From NCBI GenBank assembly GCA_020631405.1, contig JAHDHH010000005.1, positions 1 through 64,000 on the forward strand: a stretch of DNA of 64,000 nucleotides. The letters are read 5' to 3'. The notes beneath the pieces were generated by a model that saw only the letters and a list, made by a program, of their open reading frames with translations, had not been told where the DNA came from and did no database searches. Source of the stretch: Saprospiraceae bacterium. Lineage in GTDB: Bacteria; Bacteroidota; Bacteroidia; Chitinophagales; Saprospiraceae. Made by a program: the position numbers and the translations under genes. The stretch's first letter is position 1; every line of letters begins with the position of its first letter. This document shows, piece by piece, positions 8,796-16,934 of this stretch.

Positions 8796-9049
8796 TAAGG
8801 TTAATTTGAACACGAATTTGTGTTTGAATGAACTTTCTGCAAAAGCTAAACTTCTAACAATTCAGCTAAATCAATAAAAATTAATAGGAAAAAATACATT
8901 TTTGTATGATTTCAGAGAGCTATTACAAGTAACTACTACTTCTTATTGAGACCATAGATAGGTAGATCATACTTCACTATCCATACACCTTCAAATCAAT
9001 CATAAGCAATAGCTAACAGGACAAGACAGTAAACATACTCTTTGCTAAA
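8796..9049. other. Intergenic stretch at the PUL border, nothing recognised
   Basis: This stretch lies between the IS256 fragment and the terminator of the alginate catabolic operon. No reading frame or element end could be supported. It may contain decayed IS sequence. Confidence 0.45.
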
Positions 9050-9084
9050 CAAAAAACGAGTAGCAGGATTAACCCACTACTCGT
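9050..9084 (-). terminator. Terminator of the alginate catabolic operon
   Basis: On the minus strand an ACGAGTAG/CTACTCGT stem (9056-9084) is followed by TTTTTTG. It lies 34 nt past the aldolase stop. Confidence 0.8.
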
Positions 9085-9117
9085 TTTATTATATGTTCTT
9101 ATGTTTTATAGACTCAG

Positions 9118-9783
9118 CTATCGCAGCTCTTTGATCAACGCAAGGCTTTCACTAACAATAGTAGAAATCTGACCATAGTCAAATCCTCCGTTCGCATCCT
9201 TCACGAAAAGCTTGGAACCCATACCTACACATGTTACTCCAGCGTCAAACCAAGACTTTAGATTGTCTTCTGTTGGTGCTACCCCACCTGTAGGCATGAT
9301 ATTCGTCCATGGTTGCGGTGCTCTCACTGATTTGACAAAACCAGGACCATAGACTGAACCAGGAAATACTTTAACCAATTCACAGCCAAGCTCTTCTGCA
9401 CGGCATATTTCTGTCAAAGTTCCACACCCTGGACTCCAAAGTACCTTGCGTCTATTACATACAATTGCAATATCCTCTCTTAAGACAGGTGTAACTATAA
9501 AGTTAGCACCTAAGCTCATGTAATGAGAAGCAGAACCTGCGTCAGTAACTGACCCAACCCCTAGAATCATTCCAGGAAGTTCCGCTAGTGCATAGTTATT
9601 GAGCTCTTCAAAAATCACATGAGCTCTGTCTCCCCTATTCGTAAATTCTAAGAGTCGCCCACCACCATCATAGATGGCTTTCAAGAGTTGCTTCGCAACT
9701 TTAATATCTGACTGATAGAACAAAGGCACTAAACCTTGTTCTTTCATCAAATTAAATACTTCTATTCTAGATTGTTGTGCCAT
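9118..9783 (-). CDS. eda: KDPG/KHG aldolase
   Basis: It cleaves 2-keto-3-deoxy-6-phosphogluconate to pyruvate and glyceraldehyde-3-phosphate, the last step of alginate monomer catabolism. The 221-residue class I aldolase has the Schiff-base Lys138 in LVKVFPGS, Glu46 in LLEFTNRG (usually EVT), and the phosphate loop MPTGGVAP at ~164-171. It is the last gene of a six-gene minus-strand run. It begins 9 nt after the KDG kinase gene and is followed by a terminator. The family call is strong. Confidence 0.94.
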   Translation of the reverse strand: MAQQSRIEVFNLMKEQGLVPLFYQSDIKVAKQLLKAIYDGGGRLLEFTNRGDRAHVIFEELNNYALAELPGMILGVGSVTDAGSASHYMSLGANFIVTPVLREDIAIVCNRRKVLWSPGCGTLTEICRAEELGCELVKVFPGSVYGPGFVKSVRAPQPWTNIMPTGGVAPTEDNLKSWFDAGVTCVGMGSKLFVKDANGGFDYGQISTIVSESLALIKELR

Positions 9784-9792
9784 TATATTGTT

Positions 9793-10830
9793 CTATCTAC
9801 TTACTCGACCACTTGCATCGCCGCTTAATAATTTGTTGACCTCTTCTAACGTAGCTAAGTTAGCATCACCCTTGATTGTATGTTTAAGACAAGATGCTGC
9901 CACTGCAAAGTCCAATGCTCGTTGATCATCTCCTTCATTAGTCAACAATCCATAGATTAGACCAGCCATAAAGCTATCTCCACCACCTACTCTATCAACT
10001 ATGTGAGTAATTTGGTATTCGCGAGACTTGTATAGTGTTGAACCATCGTAAAGGACTCCAGCCCACGTATTGTGTGAGGCGGATATAGACCCCCTTAATG
10101 TAGTAATGACTTTCTTAGCCCGAGGAAACATTTCCATAAGTTTCTGTAATACAGATAAGTATGCATCTGCATGTACTTCTTCTCCACTTGTCACATCCAC
10201 TCCATCAGGATGAAGGCCAAAATGCTTCTCGGCATCTTCTTCATTTCCTAAGATTACATCACAACCTGCAACTAATTCAGGCATAACATCCATTGGATTC
10301 TTACCATACTTCCAAAGCTTCTTTCTGTAATTAAGGTCGGTAGATACGGTAATACCTTTAGCATTAGCTGCTTGTATCGCTTCTAAACATGCGTCGGCAG
10401 CTCCTTGCGAAATCGCTGGGGTAATACCCGTCCAATGAAACCAATCAGCTCCATCAAGTGCCTCATCCCAATCAATCATGCCTTTTTCAATACTAGCCAT
10501 TGCTGAGTAAGCTCTATCATAGACAACCTTACTTCCCCTCGAAACTGCACCAGTTTCCAAAAAGTAGATACCTAATCTTTCTCCACCTCTAGCTATTTTT
10601 GTGGTGTCTACCCCACGCTTTCTAAGCTCCATAAGAGCACAATCACCAAGGTCATTCTCTGGCAATCTTGTAATAAAGCGAGAATTCATACCGTAATTTG
10701 CTAATGAAACAGCAACATTACTCTCGCCACCTCCATACACTACATCAAAATTATAGGTCTGCGAAAACCTCTTGAAACCAGGAGGGCTTAACCTCATCAT
10801 GATTTCTCCAAACGTGACTATCTTTTTCAT
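9793..10830 (-). CDS. kdgK: 2-keto-3-deoxygluconate kinase (PfkB family)
   Basis: It phosphorylates 2-keto-3-deoxygluconate to KDPG with ATP. This 345-residue sugar kinase has the N-terminal substrate loop GGGESNVA (33-40) and the C-terminal PfkB signature DRVGGGDSFMAG with catalytic Asp285. It sits between the reductase that makes KDG and the aldolase that cleaves KDPG, with gaps of 21 and 9 nt. That context decides the substrate among PfkB kinases. Confidence 0.93.
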   Translation of the reverse strand: MKKIVTFGEIMMRLSPPGFKRFSQTYNFDVVYGGGESNVAVSLANYGMNSRFITRLPENDLGDCALMELRKRGVDTTKIARGGERLGIYFLETGAVSRGSKVVYDRAYSAMASIEKGMIDWDEALDGADWFHWTGITPAISQGAADACLEAIQAANAKGITVSTDLNYRKKLWKYGKNPMDVMPELVAGCDVILGNEEDAEKHFGLHPDGVDVTSGEEVHADAYLSVLQKLMEMFPRAKKVITTLRGSISASHNTWAGVLYDGSTLYKSREYQITHIVDRVGGGDSFMAGLIYGLLTNEGDDQRALDFAVAASCLKHTIKGDANLATLEEVNKLLSGDASGRVSR

Positions 10831-10851
10831 CTTACGTGATTTGCAGTTTTC

Positions 10852-11610
10852 TTATATTCCTAATGCTTGACCACCGCCAATTTGTATTGTCTCAGCTGTA
10901 ATAAATGCAGCATCCTCACTTGCTAAAAATGCAACAACAGAGGCAACATCAGTTGGTTGACCTAGTCTTCCAAGCATGATATTATTAGCCCATGATTGGA
11001 ATACTTCTGGCTTAGTAGATTTGATTTGTTTGTGGAAGTCAGTATCAATTGTCCCAGGTGAAACTGCATTGACTCTGATACCATATTCTGCAAGATCCTT
11101 TGCTAAGGCTCTAGTAATCGCATGAACTCCAGCTTTTGAAGTACCGTAGATACCTGCACCTGGACCACCTGCATTCCATCCAGCATTAGATGTGAAGTTG
11201 ATAATATTCGGATGAGTTCCTTTCTTCAAATAAGGAATAGCAGCTCTTGATACAAAGAATGCTGAGTCTAAGTTAAGTGCCATTACACTTCTATAAAACT
11301 CAGTTGTCATTACTTCGAATCTTGATCTTCCACCAAGTCCTCCTGCATTATTTACAACGATGTCGATACCATGCTTATCTCCAATCGCTTTTACGTTTTC
11401 GTTTACTAAATCTTCATTCGTTACATCGAATTGGTAGAATTCTGCAGTCACACCAGCGTCTGTAAGCTCTTTCAATCTAGCAGCACCAGCCTCAGCATCA
11501 AGACCATTAATGATCACTTTAGCACCTTGTGCACCTAAGTGCTTAGCTACTTCGAATCCAATTCCACCTGTGGCCCCTGTGATGAGGGCTGTTTTTCCTT
11601 GTAATTTCAT
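10852..11610 (-). CDS. SDR reductase, probable DEH reductase
   Basis: This 252-residue classical short-chain dehydrogenase has the cofactor loop TGATGGIG (11-18), NNAG (87-90) and catalytic Ser141, Tyr155 and Lys159. In alginate loci such enzymes reduce 4-deoxy-L-erythro-5-hexoseulose uronate (DEH) to 2-keto-3-deoxygluconate with NAD(P)H. Its position between the uronate transporter and KDG kinase fits that role. Cofactor preference cannot be read with confidence. Gaps of 33 and 21 nt suggest cotranscription. Confidence 0.85.
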   Translation of the reverse strand: MKLQGKTALITGATGGIGFEVAKHLGAQGAKVIINGLDAEAGAARLKELTDAGVTAEFYQFDVTNEDLVNENVKAIGDKHGIDIVVNNAGGLGGRSRFEVMTTEFYRSVMALNLDSAFFVSRAAIPYLKKGTHPNIINFTSNAGWNAGGPGAGIYGTSKAGVHAITRALAKDLAEYGIRVNAVSPGTIDTDFHKQIKSTKPEVFQSWANNIMLGRLGQPTDVASVVAFLASEDAAFITAETIQIGGGQALGI

Positions 11611-11643
11611 AATATTCTATTTTTTTTGAATGATTTTCAATGG

Positions 11644-12963
11644 TTATATAATCGGTTTTACTTTTTCTACTCTTGGGATTAACACCCATACAGCAAACAA
11701 CGCTAATATGGTTAACCCAGCACCAACATAAAATGCTGGTGTATAATTATCTCCGGCTGTAAGAATTGGGACTAAAATAGTTAGTCCAAATGCACCAAGC
11801 TTAGCAGCCATACCGGCCATTCCAGACAAAGTACCCACAGTATTCTTTCCAAAAAGATCACTTGGCAATGTTTGTACATTTCCAATAGCAGTTTGGAATC
11901 CAAATAATATTAATGCCATAATGATTACAGCATTTGTTGGTGATCCTGGATTCATTAATAAAAAGAATGAAGGAAACATGATCAAACATCCTATTGTTAT
12001 TACCCACTTTCTTGTCTTATTGACATCCCATCCAGCCTTAATTCTATTTTGAGCAAGCAGTCCTCCGAACCATGCACCAAACATAGCACCTACATAAGGT
12101 ACCCATCCATAGATTCCTATAGTCTTAACATCCATGCCATAGACTCCATTTAGGTATATTGGAATCCATACTATAAATAACCACCAAATCGGATCAATAG
12201 CCGCTGAAGCTAAAATGACTCCCCAACTCTCCTTATGTCTAATCAACTGAGCAGTGGTAGGATTATATCCATCATCCTCAACTTTAGCTACTTCCTCATC
12301 AGTGCTTTTTTGCCCAGTTAGGATGTATTGACGTTCTTCTTCTGTGATGTTAGGATGATATTTCGGCGGTGCTTTGACGATCAAAAACCATGGAATCAAC
12401 CAAAGCAATCCAACCAATCCAACAACAACGAATATCATCTGCCAACTAAAGTAAATAGTCAAAAATGCTATCATAGGTATAGCTATTATACCTCCAATAG
12501 CTGCTCCAGAGTTAAATAGACCTTGTGCAAATGCTCTCTCATGAGTAGGAAACCATTCAGCATTACCTTTAGCTGCTCCAGGCCAGTTACCTGCTTCTGC
12601 CACACCTAAAATTGATCTGAATATGGTAAATGACCATGCTCCAGAGGCGAATGCATGCAATGCAGTAGCTATTGACCACACACCAATTGACAGTGCAAAT
12701 CCTAGCCTAGTACCTATCCAATCAAATATTTTTCCAAATAGTGCTTGACCTACGGCATAAAAGAAGATAAAACTTCCAGTAATCCAACCGTAGATAGCCT
12801 TTCTGCCATCGCTATCCTCATCTGGATATAAATCTGCTGCTATGTCAGGCCATAGCACCCCAAGTGCCTGCCTATCAATATAATTGATAACTGTAGCCAA
12901 CGCAATAAGTCCTATGACCCACCATCTCAGTCCACCTACTCGTTTTGCTATTTTATCGGCCAT
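11644..12963 (-). CDS. MFS hexuronate-type transporter (ACS family)
   Basis: This 439-residue inner-membrane transporter has about 12 hydrophobic segments. The first helix ends in INYIDRQ (26-32), typical of the anion:cation symporter (ExuT/DgoT-like) branch. The loop near residue 210-235 is acidic and soluble. In this operon it most likely imports unsaturated uronate or DEH from the periplasm. Its start overlaps the end of the kdgF gene by 16 nt, implying translational coupling. Confidence 0.9.
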   Translation of the reverse strand: MADKIAKRVGGLRWWVIGLIALATVINYIDRQALGVLWPDIAADLYPDEDSDGRKAIYGWITGSFIFFYAVGQALFGKIFDWIGTRLGFALSIGVWSIATALHAFASGAWSFTIFRSILGVAEAGNWPGAAKGNAEWFPTHERAFAQGLFNSGAAIGGIIAIPMIAFLTIYFSWQMIFVVVGLVGLLWLIPWFLIVKAPPKYHPNITEEERQYILTGQKSTDEEVAKVEDDGYNPTTAQLIRHKESWGVILASAAIDPIWWLFIVWIPIYLNGVYGMDVKTIGIYGWVPYVGAMFGAWFGGLLAQNRIKAGWDVNKTRKWVITIGCLIMFPSFFLLMNPGSPTNAVIIMALILFGFQTAIGNVQTLPSDLFGKNTVGTLSGMAGMAAKLGAFGLTILVPILTAGDNYTPAFYVGAGLTILALFAVWVLIPRVEKVKPII

Positions 12964-13340
12964 GTTTCTAATTTTAATTGTTCGTATCCTAAAAAGTCTT
13001 CTCTTGCTGGACTAAACACATCGATTAACATTCCAGGCTTAGTACATACACAACCATGCAGGATATGTGGCACAATATAGAATGAATCTCCACCTTTTAA
13101 TGTCCTTATTTCATCTCCAATTGTCATTTCAAACTCGCCACTAACAACATATGTTACTTGAGAATGATAGTGCTTGTGCATTACACCAACTGCTCCTTCG
13201 CCAAAATCAACTTTGACTAACATCAACTTATCATCATAACCCATAATTTGTCTCCTAAGACCTGGGCCTACTTCTTCCCATTCCATGTTATCACTATGAA
13301 AAAATGGCTGTGTTGGTTCTATTTCATTATGCAAACTCAT
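12948..13340 (-). CDS. kdgF: KdgF-like cupin for unsaturated uronates
   Basis: KdgF promotes opening of 4,5-unsaturated monouronates made by lyases to the linear keto form that DEH reductase uses. This 130-residue single-domain cupin has metal ligands His55, His57 and Gln61 in MHKHYHSQ, the spaced Gly68, and His95 in PHILHG. Length and motif agree with characterised KdgF proteins. It overlaps the transporter gene by 16 nt and follows the tandem PL7 gene by 33 nt. Confidence 0.92.
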   Translation of the reverse strand: MSLHNEIEPTQPFFHSDNMEWEEVGPGLRRQIMGYDDKLMLVKVDFGEGAVGVMHKHYHSQVTYVVSGEFEMTIGDEIRTLKGGDSFYIVPHILHGCVCTKPGMLIDVFSPAREDFLGYEQLKLETWPIK

Positions 13341-13373
13341 TTTACTATTGTTTTTCTTAGTTTTTAAAAATTA

Positions 13374-15419
13374 TTATTTAGGAACGCTTGGCCCTACAGA
13401 AGTCTCTCTGAACCAAACCTCTGTATAGCAACCATTGTCGTATTGTTTCTGTATATCTCCACCAAAAGTCTCAGCACCTGCACACCACACCATATTTTTA
13501 CTAGGGTCTTTGCCATTTGTTTGGTTATATGCACCTTGCTTAAAATAATTCAGCTCTCCACTGTATGCAGTTTTTCTCTCAGTACCATCCTGTCCTATTG
13601 GGAAAAATAAATTTTTGACTTGTTCTGGAACGTCAGCCTTATCGACATAGTCTGATGAGATGAGGTTCTTTGTAAATGTTCTAGTCGGATGACCCTCACT
13701 TGTGAAAGTTAGGTACATGATACCTTTATGTACATTTACCTCATAGCTGAATTCCTCACCTAACTTGATACCATCTTTAGGTTCTTCAGGATAATCTTCT
13801 TTACTGCTTCCAACAACTGACATATCATGTCCCCACACAGCTGATGAATAATCCCATCTTCCTGAGTTATCATCACCTGCCGTATTAATTTCATAATTCC
13901 AAAAGACAGATCCTTTCTCATGTCCTGGAAACTTCTTGTAAAACACTTTAAATGGCTCATTTTCATGACCTTCTCCACTATGAATCTGTCCTACGACTGT
14001 AGAGTAAGAAGCAGCAACTCTTGCATCACCTGACACAGAAACATGCATAACTTTACATGTACCTGTCAATCTCCCACCATCTTCTGGAATCCATTCTCTT
14101 TTCTCGTGTAATTCTGTCCTTGTGTTACTAGAATTTTTGGAAGTAACTCCTGAATTTGGTGTTTTGTACACAACCCACCTTCTAGTCCCATCGATAACGG
14201 TGTAGAAGAAATCCTTATGCTCAAAATCTACCAAGTCATCAACAGATGTTCCGTCACCCATTAACATTTTGAATTTGGCAATACTCGGAATAACCTCGGT
14301 CGGATACACTATTTTCTTACTTAGGTCATCATTTGCAGAAAAGTACCCTGCATTTGAAATTGCATTATCACTAATTTCTATTGAAGCAGATTTAAACCAA
14401 ACCTCAGCATAATTACCATTAGCATATTGTTTTTTGATATCACCACCTTGTGTTTCCGCACCGGAACACCATACACGATTAACTTGTGGATCTTTACCAT
14501 TTGTTTGATTATATGATCCTAACTTAAAGAATAGTCCTTCTTTAGCATAGGCATCTTTTCTTTCAACACCATCCTGCCCTATTGGCACGAACAGTTGCTG
14601 CACTTGTTCTGGCATACTTGAAGCTTCGCTGTATTCCGAAGTAATTAGGTTCTTGCTAAATGTTTTTGTAGGATGTCCTTCACTAGAAAACTTGAGTTCC
14701 ATGATGCCATCCTTAATCATAACTTCATAGCTAAACTCTTCTCCAAGTTCAATCCCATCTTTTGGTTCTGGTGGATAAGTATCTTTTGTGGGTCCTACTA
14801 CAGAAAAATCATACCCCCAAATTGCTTGAGAGTAATCCCACCTCCCTGAATTATCATCACCTTCCGTATTGATCTCATAATTCCAAAATACTGAACCCTT
14901 GGTATGACCAGGAAATTTCTTGTAAAACACTTTAAAAGGCTCATTCTCATGACCATCAGCACTATGAATCTGTCCCACTACTACTGAATAAGTTGCTGCT
15001 ACTCTAGCATCTCCAGTTTGGGCAACGTTCATTACTTTTAGAGTAGCGTTCATCTTAGCATCTTCAGAAGGCGTCCATTTTTTCAACTGAGCCAATTCTG
15101 TCCTTGTATTGTTTGATGTACCATGGGTATTACCTGCATTAGGTGTTTTAAATACTACCCAATCGCCAGATGTATCTTTCTGAGTGTAGAAAAAATCTTC
15201 ATGCTCATATTCGGTAGCAACACCAGCGTTGGTGCCATCACCGAGTATCAAATTCCAATGTTTGAAAATAGGTATAACATCATTGGGCAAACCTGCATTA
15301 CTAATAACCTTTTCTTTTTGACCGGTTGAGCTAGACTCTTTGCAGCTTATAGCCATGGTAAGGGAAACTAATAGCAAAAACAATAAGCTATTGAAAGGGC
15401 TCTGGGATTTAATATTCAT
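13374..15419 (-). CDS. Lipoprotein with two PL7 alginate lyase domains
   Basis: This 681-residue lipoprotein has lipobox Cys26 in TMAISC. Two homologous PL7 domains follow, ~45-349 and ~374-673, with long identical stretches (for example FKVFYKKFPGH), which indicates internal duplication. Each has the family motifs QIH (150-152, 478-480) and YNQ (303-305, 631-633). The RxELR motif reads RTELA (106-110) and RTELH (434-438), so the second Arg is missing in both. The gene heads the catabolic operon. No PL15 or PL17 oligoalginate lyase is visible in the window, so this protein may supply unsaturated monomer in the periplasm (inference). Activity of both domains is unproven. Confidence 0.9.
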   Translation of the reverse strand: MNIKSQSPFNSLLFLLLVSLTMAISCKESSSTGQKEKVISNAGLPNDVIPIFKHWNLILGDGTNAGVATEYEHEDFFYTQKDTSGDWVVFKTPNAGNTHGTSNNTRTELAQLKKWTPSEDAKMNATLKVMNVAQTGDARVAATYSVVVGQIHSADGHENEPFKVFYKKFPGHTKGSVFWNYEINTEGDDNSGRWDYSQAIWGYDFSVVGPTKDTYPPEPKDGIELGEEFSYEVMIKDGIMELKFSSEGHPTKTFSKNLITSEYSEASSMPEQVQQLFVPIGQDGVERKDAYAKEGLFFKLGSYNQTNGKDPQVNRVWCSGAETQGGDIKKQYANGNYAEVWFKSASIEISDNAISNAGYFSANDDLSKKIVYPTEVIPSIAKFKMLMGDGTSVDDLVDFEHKDFFYTVIDGTRRWVVYKTPNSGVTSKNSSNTRTELHEKREWIPEDGGRLTGTCKVMHVSVSGDARVAASYSTVVGQIHSGEGHENEPFKVFYKKFPGHEKGSVFWNYEINTAGDDNSGRWDYSSAVWGHDMSVVGSSKEDYPEEPKDGIKLGEEFSYEVNVHKGIMYLTFTSEGHPTRTFTKNLISSDYVDKADVPEQVKNLFFPIGQDGTERKTAYSGELNYFKQGAYNQTNGKDPSKNMVWCAGAETFGGDIQKQYDNGCYTEVWFRETSVGPSVPK

Positions 15420-15557
15420 GTTGGTGTGAATTCAGACATCAGATAGGTTAAAAAATGTAAGTTGTAAAGATTTCTCGTAACAACAAAATAAGAAAGGTGC
15501 TTTTCACAACACCTCTCTCTTATATGAAAAAACTATTAGTACTAACGCGATTTCAAG

Positions 15558-15598
15558 CAAAATAAAGAGAATACGTAGCTTAATGCTACGCATTCTCT
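15558..15598 (-). terminator. Terminator after the second susD
   Basis: On the minus strand a 14-bp stem (AGAGAATGCGTAGC with its near-perfect partner, 15566-15598) is followed by TTTATTTTG. It separates susCD-2 from the PL7-kdgF operon, although some read-through is possible. Confidence 0.8.
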
Positions 15599-15618
15599 AA
15601 TTGTTTAATTGTTATAAA

Positions 15619-16923
15619 TTAGTATCCCGGGTTCTGCAAAATAACCCCAGGAGCTGATATTACTTCAGAATCAGGAATTGGGAATACATGGTAGTTACTA
15701 TTAATTGATTGTCCCATTTCTGAATCAACAGTTCCAGTTCTGACTAAGTCAAACCATCTCTGTCCTTCAAACGCTAACTCTAATCTTCTCTCATCCTGAA
15801 TTGCCTGTCTGACATCAGATTGAGAAGAAGCTGTAGTTCCTGCCAAACCTGCTCTTGTTCTAATCTTATCCAATTGAACAATTGCATCTGCAGTCTTACC
15901 ATTTTCATTTAATGCCTCAGCATAAAGCAAAATAACATCAGCAAGTCTTAGCTCGATCCAATCATGATCTGGTCCTCCAGTCTGAGGAAACTTTGGAGAC
16001 ATAAGCAAAGCCTCATCTATAGTCACTGCTCTTCTTAAGTCACCTGGACTTGCATCAAATGCAGCAATTAAGTCAGCATCTAATGGCTCTAAAGACTTCG
16101 TATCTAGTCCGCCAGACCAAGACCAAAAATCAGAAAAACCATACTCATCTACAATAGAGCTAGATATCTGAGTAGCAAATAAGATCTCAGAGTTCAAGTC
16201 GTAATCTACTCCAAATATTTCTGAGAAATTCTCTCGTAGTGCATATCCTGCAGCACCTGCACCATTTACAACATTCGCTAAATGTGCTTCTGCACTTGCA
16301 TAATCACCTGATTGTATCAATGCCTTTCCTAACATACCTTCGGCAGCATACTTAGATGCTTTTCCATTAGAAGCACTCACACTAAGTGCATCTGTAGCAG
16401 CTTCTAAATCAGGTATAATTACAGTACTGTATACAGTTGATTCTGGCTGCCTCGCAAGAATTGACTGATCCGTAAGACTAGGAGCATCACTTAAGTTGAT
16501 TGTAGCGTCTCCAAAAGCTCTTACAAGCTTGAAGTAAGTCAACCCTCTTAAGAATTTTGCTTCTGCAATCTCTGTTGCGTCCTCAGAGTTCTCGATAACG
16601 ATGTTACTGCTTAAGATAGACTTGTAACATGCTGTGTAAAATGGACTGAAAAACTGCTCCTCCATTTGGATCAATCCTTCGTCAAATTGGTCAAACTCGT
16701 CATACGGTGATTCAAACATTAAAGCATTATCAGCTCTAAAGTCTCCCATCACAGCCATTGGAGTAGTTGTCCCTAGTTGGTAAAAATATGCAGCATTAAG
16801 TACTCCATCAAAGTCTGTCAATGAATTGGCACTTGCAATATTCGCTGGAGCTTGATCCAAGTTATTTTCACAAGCTGTCATTATTAATAATGACCCTAAT
16901 AATATATAATAAAATAATTTCAT
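15619..16923 (-). CDS. SusD/RagB-type glycan-binding lipoprotein (pair 2)
   Basis: SusD proteins lie on the cell surface and close over the SusC channel. This 434-residue protein has lipobox Cys18 in IMTAC. The helical TPR-like repeats of the family follow, and the C-terminal signature is visible (RRLELAFEGQRWFDLVRTG, then the end ILQNPGY). It is shorter than the other SusD in this locus (516 residues). It follows its susC by 11 nt and ends before a strong terminator. Confidence 0.95.
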   Translation of the reverse strand: MKLFYYILLGSLLIMTACENNLDQAPANIASANSLTDFDGVLNAAYFYQLGTTTPMAVMGDFRADNALMFESPYDEFDQFDEGLIQMEEQFFSPFYTACYKSILSSNIVIENSEDATEIAEAKFLRGLTYFKLVRAFGDATINLSDAPSLTDQSILARQPESTVYSTVIIPDLEAATDALSVSASNGKASKYAAEGMLGKALIQSGDYASAEAHLANVVNGAGAAGYALRENFSEIFGVDYDLNSEILFATQISSSIVDEYGFSDFWSWSGGLDTKSLEPLDADLIAAFDASPGDLRRAVTIDEALLMSPKFPQTGGPDHDWIELRLADVILLYAEALNENGKTADAIVQLDKIRTRAGLAGTTASSQSDVRQAIQDERRLELAFEGQRWFDLVRTGTVDSEMGQSINSNYHVFPIPDSEVISAPGVILQNPGY

Positions 16924-16934
16924 TTTAGTCGTTT

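Noticed and set aside
10953-10964. TTGGTTGACCTA inside the SDR gene, matching the operator in 11 of 12 positions
   Set aside because: It lies within the codons of a GQPTD segment in the middle of a gene, far from any start, and has no promoter box nearby. Chance codon use is likely, although binding is not excluded.
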